Assembly (NCBI GenBank): GCA_025201765.1
Contig: MU623471.1
Coordinates: 1-64,000, forward strand
Length of the DNA stretch: 64,000 bases
Source: Daldinia sp. FL1419
Taxonomy: Eukaryota; Ascomycota; Sordariomycetes; Xylariales; Hypoxylaceae
Direction: 5' to 3'
The notes below the pieces were generated by a model. The model saw nothing but the letters and a program-made list of their open reading frames with translations, did no database searches and was not told the DNA's origin. Positions within the stretch are counted from its first letter, which is position 1. The number at the start of each line of letters is the position of its first letter. Of this stretch, positions 37,575 through 48,720 are shown in pieces. A program made the position numbers and the translations under genes.

Positions 37575-38818
37575 ATCTAATAATTCAAATATTTAACTTT
37601 CTAAATAAAATTCCTTATAAACTTTGCAAAAAATATTTCCAATCATTTGATTTTAAAACTCATACTAACATATAATTATTTTTTAATTATCACATTCTTC
37701 CTGGCAAAAATAACTGCAATAACTATCTTTATATCATAATTAAATACAACCTTCAAATTCTAAAACTTAAATTCCTTCATATTTGGATTAATTGCATGCC
37801 TCCTATTTATAAAAATATAACTAAAAAGAATTTCCGAACTATAAACAAATATAATAATTAAAACCTAACAAAAAAAGTATTTTCATCTTAAACATAAAAA
37901 AAAAAAAGACAACAATATTAAAATATTACTATATAATTAATATAACAATCTAATCAACAACTAATTTTTATATATATAGAATCCAAAAATAAAATAAAAA
38001 TAAATTTTTTTTAATCCAATACCTATTCCTAGCCGGGAACATAACTATCGTTATAATAAGTTCCAATAAATACTTCTTTTATTTAATTATATACTTAATA
38101 ATAGTTCTTAATATATAATTCATTTTTAATCTATTTTTTAATAATTTTTCAAAATTATATTATATATATAATAATTAGGATTAACATTTGTAACATCTAC
38201 TTCAACTTCCTTAAAAGTTCTAACATAATTTTTGATTAAATTAATAATATTAATAATATTAAATATAGTAAATCCTTTTCCAAAATCTCTAAACCTTTTT
38301 CAAATAAACTTAAATCATTTAGAATCATATAGAATAAATGTTAATCAAATAAGAAATAACTCTTAAAACCCTATTTTTATCCAGAAAAAGCCTATAAAGA
38401 AAAAGTTTCATAAAAGTTAAAAGTAATTTAAATTATATAATTACATTATATAATTTAATATATAACTAAATATAAGGCTAATTAATTAAAATATAATTGG
38501 ATATAATACAAGACTAACCAATCAAAAAAGGCTAACATAGTTAGCCAATTAAAAAAAAGCTCATATATTTAATCAATAAAATATAAATAATTTATAAAAC
38601 CTTCAAAATCCAAACTTTTTCAATTTAAAAAAAATATTTTAATATTTTAATTAAATAATAAAAATTAAAAAGAATTAAAAAAAATTAAATATATAAAATT
38701 ATTTAAAATTTATAAATTATAAGGTTAATATGTGGGATTATTATACTAAATAAAGTACCATTTTTTCATTATTCATACATTTTCGTTACAACAAAAAACC
38801 TTAAGAAAACTTAAGGCA
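37575..38818 (-). mobile_element. Left arm of inverted repeat (G-d fragment)
   Basis: Read on the minus strand from 38818: TGCCTTAAG terminus, about 330 bp of K sequence, an R-like part, the last third of gag from the equivalent of 12480, then the gag downstream region. It is the inverted counterpart of 41825 to about 43078. RIP-degraded. It stops where the F module begins, so it is truncated. Confidence 0.85.
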
Positions 38819-39167
38819 AATAATTAGGTAAAAGGGAAAAGGTAAAAATGATACTGATCACATCCATCTTTAAATAACGAAATTTAACGCATAAACGCCC
38901 GAAAGCAATAAAAAATTGTGGCTGATAGAAGATTCCGGAATGTGGTAGTTCAGATGTCGAATAAATGAGTGCCCGTTGCTCTTGTTCCAATCCTATTACA
39001 AATAGGTTCCGATGCTATAAGAATCCGACCAACCGCCATCGAGGTTATGTAGTATCATGGAAGAAAAGGCTATGAAATGTCTATTAGTGCTATCTTAATT
39101 ATGCTTCTTCCCTCGCAACGTTTACTTGCACATACACCTACCGTAAATATCTCCAACAGAATAAAAT

Positions 39168-39509
39168 ATGGCTTCTACAACCTCATACGCTGGCGATAAG
39201 GCGGCCGGTTCCCTAGATCACAACTCGGGATTTAAAAAGTCCGTCAAGAACTTCCAAACATTCGTACGGTTTCTCATACCCATCTCGATATTTGGAGCAT
39301 CGATATACTCTATCTTGGGGCAAATAGCTGACCTGGCTAGAAGATATTTCGGCACGCTCGATATTGTCATTGGCAACTGTGACTTCGCCGCAATAGGTTT
39401 TGCATTAACGACCGTGGCTTTGGTCGCATATGTTGCAGTGGTGGCCTTTGTTGCGATCGGTTGCGCGATAATTGCACGGCTACTTTTCGTGGTTGCGTGT
39501 CTCCTTTAA
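39168..39509 (+). CDS. Small multi-pass membrane protein, unknown function
   Basis: 113 codons with ATG in a good context (AAAATATGGCT). Residues 1-30 are polar (MASTTSYAGDKAAGSLDHNS). A membrane segment lies at about 31-51 (FVRFLIPISIFGASIYSIL), then a short loop with RR, and a long hydrophobic stretch at 73-112 that could be one or two membrane segments, ending VVACLL at the C-terminus. No signal peptidase site is obvious. It lies 700 bp upstream of the kinase on the same strand, within the same RIP-free island. No family is recognised. A missed intron extending it downstream is possible, but the frame as read is clean. Codon use is ordinary, unlike the AT-saturated surroundings. Confidence 0.55.
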   Translation: MASTTSYAGDKAAGSLDHNSGFKKSVKNFQTFVRFLIPISIFGASIYSILGQIADLARRYFGTLDIVIGNCDFAAIGFALTTVALVAYVAVVAFVAIGCAIIARLLFVVACLL

Positions 39510-40209
39510 TGGTGGCAAGTCGAAATAATTCACGAGAAGGTAGACCGTGCTAATGTGGGATTTTAATAGGAAGCTATCAAAGTAGAATATATCAGTCAAA
39601 AGTCGGACCTTATATATACTATGTGATACAACCCCTGAGCTAATTGTAACAGGAAATTAGGTGAAATGAAGCTCCTTCACTCATTCGTCATCGAGTCCAA
39701 CAAACCTAAGAAGATTATCTGGTGCCTAACTCTCTAACCTAGTTAATACATTAGTAGTCTCATATGATGAACTATTCTCATTAAATACCATACGCCATTT
39801 TTTGCCTAAATCACTTAATAATTGTGTTTGTTACTATTATTTGAATCAATCTCAATACCCTCATCTTACTGTCAATTCCAGTTTGGCCCCGGAGTTTTCA
39901 ATATAGGTTTAATTAAATTATGAATTGCAGTAATAAGCAATTCCCTACCTATAATTTATATTCTTACTATACTAACCAGGATCATAACTATTACACAAAA
40001 TAACACTGTAATTGTATGCTAACAAATACGCCTTATATATGCTACATGACAATCTCTTTATCCGCACAATAGCTAGGCATTATAATTCTTTTAGGAAATC
40101 AAGGGCCTTGTCATGCTGTGATGATAAGATCATCCTCGACGAACTCCACGTATGGTTGCCCGTAAAGAACCAAGACTTGGTATCCTATTACCACCCAAGG
40201 ACTCTAGCC
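39510..40209. other. Intergenic region upstream of the kinase
   Basis: About 700 bp, moderately AT-rich, without a convincing gene. An in-frame ATG at 40012 would add 66 residues to the kinase but has T at -3; 40210 has a purine at -3 and places the domain start at a usual distance. Confidence 0.5.
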
Positions 40210-41603
40210 ATGTCGGATTCTGGTGACGAACAGCTGTCGTGGTTTAGCGAAGGGGGTCCGGAAGCTGTCGAAAAACGGATCAAGGCTTTTTTTGACCGTA
40301 GTAATAAATTCCTATGGAACGGCACGATTGGTTCTGGAGCTAACGGTTCTGTGTATAAGGTTAAATACGACAATGGTAGTGGTATAACTACTCTCGCGGT
40401 AAAGATCTGCCATATAGATGTTGACATCGACGGGAATAAATCGTACGACGAAGAAAATGAAGATGACGAAGACGAAGTACTGCATCTCGAAAACGAAAAG
40501 AAATGGCTAGAGGTTAGTAACTTTCTGTTTGAGAAACCGCTGAGGTACTGATAGCTCCTGATGTAGAGGTTGCGAAACTGCCATCATATTATTCAATCGC
40601 TCGACATACCCAACGACCCGCTTAGAGGTACTCCAGCTGACTTGGCACCGCACAGGATGCGGAATTGGATATTCACCGAGTACATCGAAAACGGCTCTCT
40701 AGAGGGGCTGGTAGGAAGGCATATTCAGCAATATCAAGGCGAACTGTTTCCCTGCCGTATCCTATGGAGATTTTTCATGTGTCGTAAGTGTATTTGATGA
40801 GATTTCCGAAGCCTGGCGTTAGCTGTTGGCTTTCCACACCATTGAGACTAACATTAGAATGTCCTCCAGTTATTAGATTTTGCCTGGAAATGGCGTATTG
40901 GGATTCTCAGAGGCAAGGCCGAATAAATCTGAAAACCGCTAGTTTGGAGAGCCTCCGAACACTTCCAGCGGGATTTTTAGCTCATAAGGACCTTTCAAAG
41001 AGCAACATCGCCGTCGGAGGCTTCGAAACCGACTTTAAGCACCCGGAGCATGCAATAACCCCGATCTTGAAGTTGTTAGATTTCGGAACGGCAGCAGAAA
41101 TGGATCCTAATGTGTGAGTACCATACCCCAATGCTTTCCATATATATAGATGTCCTAGCTAAAAGTTTAGGCCCGGATCTTTGGATGACTTCGGGCGTAC
41201 GGGCCCTCAAAGAAATATCAGTGATATTGGCGAGGTAAGATTGCATTTTACTATCAAAGGAACTAAACTGCTAAGGTGCGTGTAATAGGTCATGCAGTAT
41301 CTCGTACTACAAGGGGATGATAACATGGCCGAAAGAGTAACGGTAACTATTGGCGCCGAAACCTTTCAGACATTTGCCGGCAGTATACATACATCACGCG
41401 ACGATCTAATAGCAAAGCATGGGATTGACGCCCAGTTATTGGATCTTATATACTATTGTAGAGCGGTGGACCAAAGGAGACAGCCCAGTTTGATCGATCT
41501 GGCCATAGCTGTCCGGAACCAGGTGGCGAATAGGGGTCATAACGGGGTACCGCGGGAAACAAATCACGAGATACGACAGAGGATGATGAGTTTGTGTCAG
41601 TAA
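40210..41603 (+). CDS. Protein kinase, five exons, apparently intact
   Basis: Proposed exons 40210-40512, 40567-40783, 40870-41113, 41171-41234 and 41289-41603 give 380 residues. The four introns (54, 86, 57, 54 bp) start GTTAGT, GTAAGT, GTGAGT and GTAAGA, end AG, and intron 2 has an ACTAAC branch site; all joins keep the kinase frame. Motifs: glycine loop GSGANGSV (41-48), AVK lysine K65, an acidic insert (80-89), helix-C glutamate near 94-96, catalytic loop HKDLSKSN (D214, N219) and DFG (244-246). There is no APE; the activation segment is short, followed by SDIGEV as the helix-F region and a C-lobe end RRQPSLIDL. All catalytic residues are present, so Ser/Thr kinase activity is likely. Substrate unknown. 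No RIP damage, in contrast to both flanks. Confidence 0.85.
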
Positions 41604-41824
41604 TTGAGGACAATTGTAATTCGATATCGTTCATTGCCGGGAACTAGCTGAATTAGATTAACAATGCTTAGCCCCTTCAGCTCTGCAAAGGGTGCAAAGG
41701 CGTTGAGGTATTCAATAATATACCCCTATATCTCTTATCTCAGGGAATTCAGACCAGTGTGGATCCAGCTGGGAGCACGCACCACCCGGCCCGGCAGAAT
41801 GCAGACCGCCTAGGGCTAGCCTAA
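41604..41824 (+). other. 3' region of the kinase gene
   Basis: About 220 bp of normal composition ending at the right arm terminus. No ORF of note; probably 3' UTR and terminator, although no clear AATAAA signal is seen. Confidence 0.4.
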
Positions 41825-44800
41825 TGCCTTAAGTTTTCTTAAAGTTTTTTATCGTAACGAAAATATATAGGTAATGAAAAAATAGTACCTTACTTAACAT
41901 AATAACCCTATATATTGACCTTATAATTTTTAAATCTTAAATAACTTTATATATTTAATTTTTTTAATTTTTATTAATTTTTATTATTTTATTAAAATAT
42001 TAAAACATTTTTTTAAATTAAAAAAACTTAAATTTTAAAGGTTTTATAAATTATTTACGTTTTATTAGCCAAATATATAAGTTTTTTTCTAATTGGCCAA
42101 CCATACCAACCTCTTCTAATTAACTAGCCTTACATTACACCCAACCATATCTTAATTAATCAACCTTATACTTAACCACATATTAAATTACATAACGTAA
42201 TTACATAATTAAAACTACCTTTAACTTCCATAAAATCTTCTCTCTATAAGCTTTTTTTAAACAAAAATAAGTTCTTAAAAGTTGTTTCTTATCTAATCAA
42301 CATTCACCCCACATAACTCCAAGTAATTTAAATTTATTCGAAAAAGGCTCAGAAATCTTAGAAAAAAACCTACTGTATCTAATATCATTAATATTACCAA
42401 TCTAATCAGAAATTATACTGAAACTTTCAAAAAAGCCAAAACAAATACTACAAACATCAACCCTAACCACTACATATATAACCCAATTTTAATATATCAT
42501 CAAAAAATAAGCCAAAAACAAATTATATATTAAAAACCACTACCAAATACACAATCAAACAAAAAGAACACTTATTAAAACCTACTACAACAACAATCAC
42601 AACCCCAACTAAAAATAGGTATTGAACCAAATCTTTTTTTTCTATTTTATTTTTATCTTATTTTTGAATTCTACATACACAAAGATCAACCATTAATCAA
42701 ACCATTACATTAATTATACAACAATATTTTAATATTACTATATTTTTTTATTTTTTTTAACACCTAAAAAAAAAATATTTTTCTCACTAATCTCCAACCG
42801 TTATACTTATTTAAAACTGGGAAACTCTCTTCAATTACATCCTCTCAAATAAGAAGAACACAATCAACTCAAACACAAAAGAATTTAAGCTCAAAAGCTC
42901 AAAAATTACATTTTATCATAATATACAAATAATTACCACAATCATCTTCACCAAAAAAAATATAGCATCCAAAAAATAACCACATACCAACACAATTTTC
43001 AAAATCAAACAATCAGAAATATTCCTCACAAAACTTACAAAAAACCTCATTCGAAAAGCCAAAAGCCTATGCCACCAAACCTCATATACAACAAAAATCA
43101 ACCAACATTTTAACTATATATTCACCAACAAAATTACCTCCACAAATATCAACATATACAAAAAATTATTCAATTAATCGTAAAAAAACTATATCGAAAT
43201 AGTGAAGATAACAAGGACTATTCTTCCAAAAATCATCATTAATAATTCTCCAGCAGATATACCAATTAACTACAACACCACCAAAGACTTCAAATTCCAT
43301 CATACCAAACATCTAAACATTCTAATTAACCAAAAATTACTTAAACTACTTCAAAAAAATTTATAAAACAATAGAAATCAAGGAAAAGACCAATATAAGC
43401 AACTAATTTCCAATATTTATTCAATTCATCCATATTGTTAGTTTGATTAAATCGTACTACAAAAGCACAACCAAATGGAAAAACAACAACAATTAACTAA
43501 TCATTTAATTCATCACTATCATTACTATCCAGAATACTAATTATTAACAATATTATTAACGAAGAACTATTACTTGAGTTTATATTAATAGGCTTAAATT
43601 AAAAAAACATTTTGAAAATTTGTTGAATAATATCTAATTAAATACAACAAAACATTTTGGGTTAAAAAAATTGAAGAATAAATTTCAGAAAAAAAAAAAA
43701 AAAAAAAATTATAATATTAAACTATAAAATATTAAAACAAAAAATATTATTCATAATCAGTGTAATTAAACTGGCAAAGAACGTTATTTAGTATTCACAT
43801 ATAAATTCAAAGCATATACACCACACAAAAATCGCAACTGCAACCAATAAGCACTTACCAATTCAAACAACAACAATTATAAAATTAAAACATAAAATAC
43901 CATTAATTTTCTCTTCTTCTTACAACACTCTTTTTTCCACTATAATATAATTTTATCTTCTTTAAAACTTATATTCCACCTAATTAGTTAACACTATTCA
44001 TATAACACACATTTAATACCAACATTACTACCAATTATTAAATACTGTTAATAGCATTTAAATTATTATCAAATCACCAATATGGCCAATTCATCAATTT
44101 CAAAAACCTTTATTACTTACAACAACATAATTAGATCGTTACAAACATTAACAAAAACTATTCACCCAATTAAATATAGTAAATTAACTAATTACAAAAA
44201 CCTATTTTTTTAATTAAATATAAATACTGAAAAAATTAAAGGTTTTACGTTTACATTTAATTAACTTATTAAAAATGTAATAGTATTATTAAAAATTAAA
44301 ATAAACTATTAACACAACAATTTATTATTAATATTAATACAAACCCTACAATTATATATTAAGAAGTAATAGTTTAGTAATTTTTATATTATAACTTTTT
44401 AGGAACTAACTATATGCAATATACTTAATTAAAGAATCTTTTATAAGAAGAAATTAGTATAAATTTTAAATTACAATTTTAAAAGAAGTTTTAGTTTATT
44501 AATGTTTAAAGTTATATAATAAGGTGCCCAAATATTATTTCTATTAACACATACCAATTTATTTGATTTGAAGTGTATACGAGTAATGAAAATATATAAT
44601 TAAAATTATTTTTTTCTTATAGTTTATATATTTAAGAAGCGTTGTTTATAGGTTTTTAATTCAATTTGTTAAAGATTAAAGTAGTAAGTTAATTATATTA
44701 AGGAATAAATAATTATAATATTTTAAAAATTAGGAAAATCTATTTCTGGGGAATTAAATATAATATCTTTAGTTATTTAAAGAGATAATTGAATTTGTAA

Positions 44801-45395
44801 ATTTTGGTGTATTTATATATTATATATAATTAAATGTAAATTATAAAAGTTAATTACTACAATTAAAAATAATAATAACTATTACAAAATATTTAACAAT
44901 TATATAAAATCACTAACTAAATTAGCAACAATACAAGTGATTAGTAACCCCGCACCAGTATTAATAGCTATTAAGATATTTAAGACGATTGAAAATAATT
45001 TACAACTAAAGTAGATACCCTAAAAGAAGATGCTTAAAGCTATTTATTTACCTAAGTACAAGTTGATTAGTATATATAACATAAAAATAAATAATAAACG
45101 TATATTAGAGTCCATTTAGAATGATATTTTTGGAAATTTACATTTGGATAATTGTATAATATATGGATTGTGGTGTGTTACTTATTTCAAAAGATAAGGT
45201 TTTAATCTATACACATGGCTTGGAAAGATGTTAATAGAGTTAGTAATTAGACCATAGTTAAGCATACTTTTAAATTGGTTTGGATAGGAAGAATTTAAGA
45301 GAGCTTTTAATTATATATAGTTAAATAACGATCAATTAACTAAATAAGCAAATAAACAAGATTAGAGAGTGTTGAATAGAAACAAAAAACGTTCA
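41825..45395 (+). mobile_element. G-b, deletion derivative of G with K-type 5' end
   Basis: Starts TGCCTTAAGTTTTCTTAAAG, then K sequence, an R-like part (about 42190-42300), gag from the equivalent of 12480 (42300-42600, with a readable KNHYQIHNQTKRTLIKTYY-like tail but many changes), and the G internal region to 45395. It carries none of the LINE or LTR insertions seen in G-a, so it supplies the empty sites. RIP is nearly confined to G-to-A on this strand: C is common and G is rare. The first 1.25 kb is the right arm of the inverted repeat. Confidence 0.8.
44919..45190 (+). pseudogene. Conserved short frame in G-b, unknown function
   Basis: Homologue of 35339-35566: KSLTKLATIQVISNPAPV, then after a stop KMLKAIYLPKYKLISIYNIKI and, near 45140, LHLDNCIIYGLWCVTYF. 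It is longer than the G-a version and hints at a once longer protein. Not recognised. Confidence 0.4.
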
Positions 45396-45871
45396 AAGGT
45401 TGTATGAGTTTGAGGATGCAAGGTGATTATATCTTAAAGAGTATAATAAAATGATCAGGTAAAAGAATTATTATATATAATTGTTTACTAATGGTAACGC
45501 ATTATAGGAAGATATATTTAAGAGAGGGATTGAAATTGTATATTATTGTACAAAAGCTCTATTAAGGTGACTCTTGAAGGACCATAATGAATTTTAGTTG
45601 ATCAGATAAGAAAGACAATTCTTGAGGGCTTATTTATATTTAAAAGAGCTGTGGAGATCTAGAAGGGTTGGCTTTAAGGAGGTTAATAGGGTCTTTTTAA
45701 AGTAGTATTTATTATTTAATTACATTATCCTGATTTAATATAATATTTATTAATTACTTTATTAATTTTTTATAATAATTTCTATAAAGTTTTAATATAA
45801 TAATACTTTATTTTAATAAAAGAATTTATTTGAAAACTTAAGGATTGTATCAGCCCTTGGGGTGACCTCCA
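45396..45871 (-). repeat. Reversed R fused to an F module
   Basis: R lacks its GAACAGGAGC end and begins within CTCATACAAC; the F part ends GGGGTGACCTCCA at 45871. The reversed R start (TTTAATATAAT near 45735) joins F with no gap, as in 36792-37574. Confidence 0.65.
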
Positions 45872-46224
45872 GTATAAATATCTACATTATCCAGGACGAA
45901 GTCCGGTGTATTATACTGAAACTCTTCTAATAAATTACTATATAAAATTGATAAAAAATTGATAATAATTAATAAAAATTAATAAAATAGTTAATAAGCT
46001 AATAAGGGATAAAAAAACATATTAAAAATTTAAAGTTTAAGAAAACATTTATGATTAGGTGCACCCTTACTTGAGCTGATCAGACAGGAAAACAATTTAT
46101 TTATATAAAATTTAAACTTTAATAACTCCTGTAAAATATGCCCTAACCCTACACTTTTATTATACAAAATTCTATAATTTTAAAAATTAATAATTCTTTA
46201 TTTGAAAACTTAAATTAATTAAAT
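45872..46224. other. Spacer between two divergent F ends
   Basis: Holds the undamaged motif CCAGGACGAAGTCC at 45891-45904, a palindromic CTGATCAG at 46076, and R sub-repeat pieces (46030-46170). No gene. Confidence 0.45.
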
Positions 46225-47440
46225 TGGAGGTCACCCCAAAGGTTAACATAATCCTTAAATTTTTAAATAAGATCTTTTATTAAAATAAAATTATATTATT
46301 ATATTAAAATTTTTTAGAAATTATTATAAAAGATTAATAAAATAATTAATAAATATTATATTAAACTAAAATAATATAATTAAATAATAAATATTAAATT
46401 AATATAGAATAATTAAATAATAAATACTACCTTATAAAAACCCTATTAACCTCTTTAAAACCAAACCCTCCAAATCTCCATAGCTTTTTGGGATATAAAT
46501 AGGCCTTCAAAAATTATCTTTCTTATTTAATTAAAAAAAACTCATCAAATTCTAAAAATTAATTTTTTTATAAAATTTTTGTATAAAAATATATAATTTC
46601 AATCTTTTCTTTTAAAAATATTTTTTTAAAGTACACTATTATTAACAAATAATTACATATATTTATTTTTTTATTTAATTATTTTATTTTCTTTAAAATA
46701 TAATAATTTAATACCTTTAAACTTATTTAATTTTTAATTATTATAAATTAACTAAAATGTAAAATATATTTTATAAAAATTATTAAAATTTTTATTTAAT
46801 ATTATTTTACAAAAATCCTATTAATTTTTTTAAAATTAATCCTTTTAAATTTCCATAGTTCTTTTAAATATAAATAAATTTTAAAAATTATTTTAATAAA
46901 ACTTTTATATAATAATATATAATTTTAGTTTTTTTTTTAAATATATTTTTTTTATAATATGTTACTATTAGTAAGTAATTATATATAATAAATTTTTTAC
47001 CTAATTATCCTATTATATTTTTTAAAATATAATTATTTTATATCTTTAAACTCATATAACCTTTTGTTTATTATAAATTAATTAGAATATAAAGCATATT
47101 TTACAAAAACTATTTAAATTTTTATTTAATATAAAATAATTATATCTTAAAAAAAATATTAAAATAATTAAATAAAAAGATTAATAAAAATAATTATTTA
47201 ATAATGGTAGTATTTTTTTAAAAAATTATATTTAATAAAAATAAAAAAAGTGTATATATTTGTACAAAACCTTATAGAAAATTTAATAATTTTATATTTA
47301 AGAATTTAAGCTAATCAAACAAGAAAATAATTTTTGAGGCTCTATTTATATCCAATAAAGCTTGTAAAGACTTTAAAAGGATTGGTTCTATGGAGGGTTT
47401 AGAGCTTCCTAAAGTTAACGATGTTGCTTTAATAAATTAA
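46225..47440 (+). repeat. F module and degraded R copies
   Basis: F starts TGGAGGTCACCCCAAAGG, R follows at about 46396 (TATA region GATATAAATAGG near 46494), then two further partial R copies in mixed orientation to 47440. Together with G-c they mirror the R-F end of G-b. Confidence 0.6.
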
Positions 47441-47889
47441 TTTTAATAAAATAAACCGGAAAATATTTTAAAGAAATTGATTAAATTTCATATAAATTCA
47501 AAAGAAAAATCTTAGTTCCCTAAATCTTTTAATTAATATATATATAATCTCCCTATTTTTTAACCTTTAAATGTTTAGTAGCTTTATTTAATGTTCTCTA
47601 ATTATATTCGTTTGCTTATTAAGTTAATTGGTTATGATCCAATTATATACAATCAAAAGTTTGTTTAAACTTTTCCTATCCTAACTACTAATGTTTCTTT
47701 AAGCCATGTATATAAATTAACTCTTTCTCTCTTAAAATAAGCAACACACTACAGTTTATACATTATACAATTATTTAATTGTAAATTTCCAAAAATATTA
47801 CATAAAATTAACTCTAATATACACTTATTATTTTTCTTTATACTTTTTTTTTAATTAGGTTTTTCTTAAGTAAATAAATAATTTTGTTT

Positions 47890-48060
47890 ACTTTAGGCAT
47901 TTTCTCCTAAGGTACCTACCTTAACAATAAATCTTCATTCTTAATCATCTCAAAGGTCTTAATAACTACTAATATTAATACTACTATTAATACAAAATCG
48001 TTGATCACTTGTATTGCTACTAGTTCGGCTAGTAACTTCATGTAATTATCAAACTTTTTA
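47890..48060 (-). pseudogene. Conserved short frame in G-c
   Basis: Minus-strand reading from about 48041: MKLLAELVAIQVIND, then IKTFEMIKNEDLL. Third copy of the frame at 35339-35566. Confidence 0.35.
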
Positions 48061-48238
48061 TAATGGTTACCATTTTTAATTGTAAATAATAATTTTTATA
48101 ACCTACACTTAATTATATATAATATATAAATATATTAAAATTTATAAATTTAATTATTTTTTTAAATAATTTAAAATATTATATATAATGTTTCAAAAAT
48201 TAATTTTCTTAATTTTTAAAATATTATAATTATTTATT

Positions 48239-48720
48239 TGAAAAGGGTGTTGAAAAGAGGGTTGTAAAAGTAAGAATAGGTGATGGCTTTTTACAAAGAT
48301 GTGAAATCATTCACACATATTTATACCCTGTACAGACCACATACATCCCGGCCCTCCCCCGGAACAACCTCTTTACAATACAATAACGCTTTTATTATCT
48401 ATAAAAAAAACAATAAAACCATCTTGGACCTCATCGTTGCCCCATACCCGGGCTGTTGCCATACCATTTCATGAAGCTTAGGCATTATAACACATAAATT
48501 ATTTTTCCATATTAAAGTTTAATTATTTTTATTAAAAGGTGAGTTTCAATAGGAATATAGGGTGAAGCCAAAGTTATAGTAACGTAGCTTATTCAGATAA
48601 GCGGCGGGTAGGTTTTCTCCGGAACACGGTTCCTACCCGGAACAAATATCAAGAGATGGACCGGATACCTATAATATATTCTAGGTAAATCGGGGTAGTA
48701 ATAAATAAATAAATAAATAA
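48239..48720 (+). mobile_element. LINE C4, 5'-truncated fragment in G-c
   Basis: 482 bp with 13-bp duplication ATAATTATTTATT (48226-48238, 48721-48733); empty site reversed at about 35150-35165. The 5' half is GC-normal and contains a 64-codon open frame (48280-48474) that is also open, reversed, in C3. This is the end of LINE ORF2 or its 3' UTR. Confidence 0.92.

Larger units (their letters stand above)
38819..41824. other. Undamaged 3-kb gene island between inverted arms
   Basis: Normal base composition, sharp borders exactly at the TGCCTTAAG termini of both arms. It holds two + strand genes, a 5' region (38819-39167), an intergenic stretch (39510-40209) and a 3' region (41604-41824), with no repeats seen. 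The first five bases inside the two borders differ (AATAA and CCTAA), so no simple target duplication marks it as one insertion. Confidence 0.8.

Noticed and set aside
40012..40209. Upstream in-frame extension of the kinase by 66 residues
   Set aside because: Poor start context and no domain content; 40210 preferred. cDNA would settle it.
40188..40427. Minus-strand ORF opposite kinase exon 1
   Set aside because: Shadow of a coding exon.
43686..43710. Long A-run as a possible LINE tail
   Set aside because: It lies inside the G-b internal region, where the other G copies have purine-rich sequence at the same position, and has no duplication.
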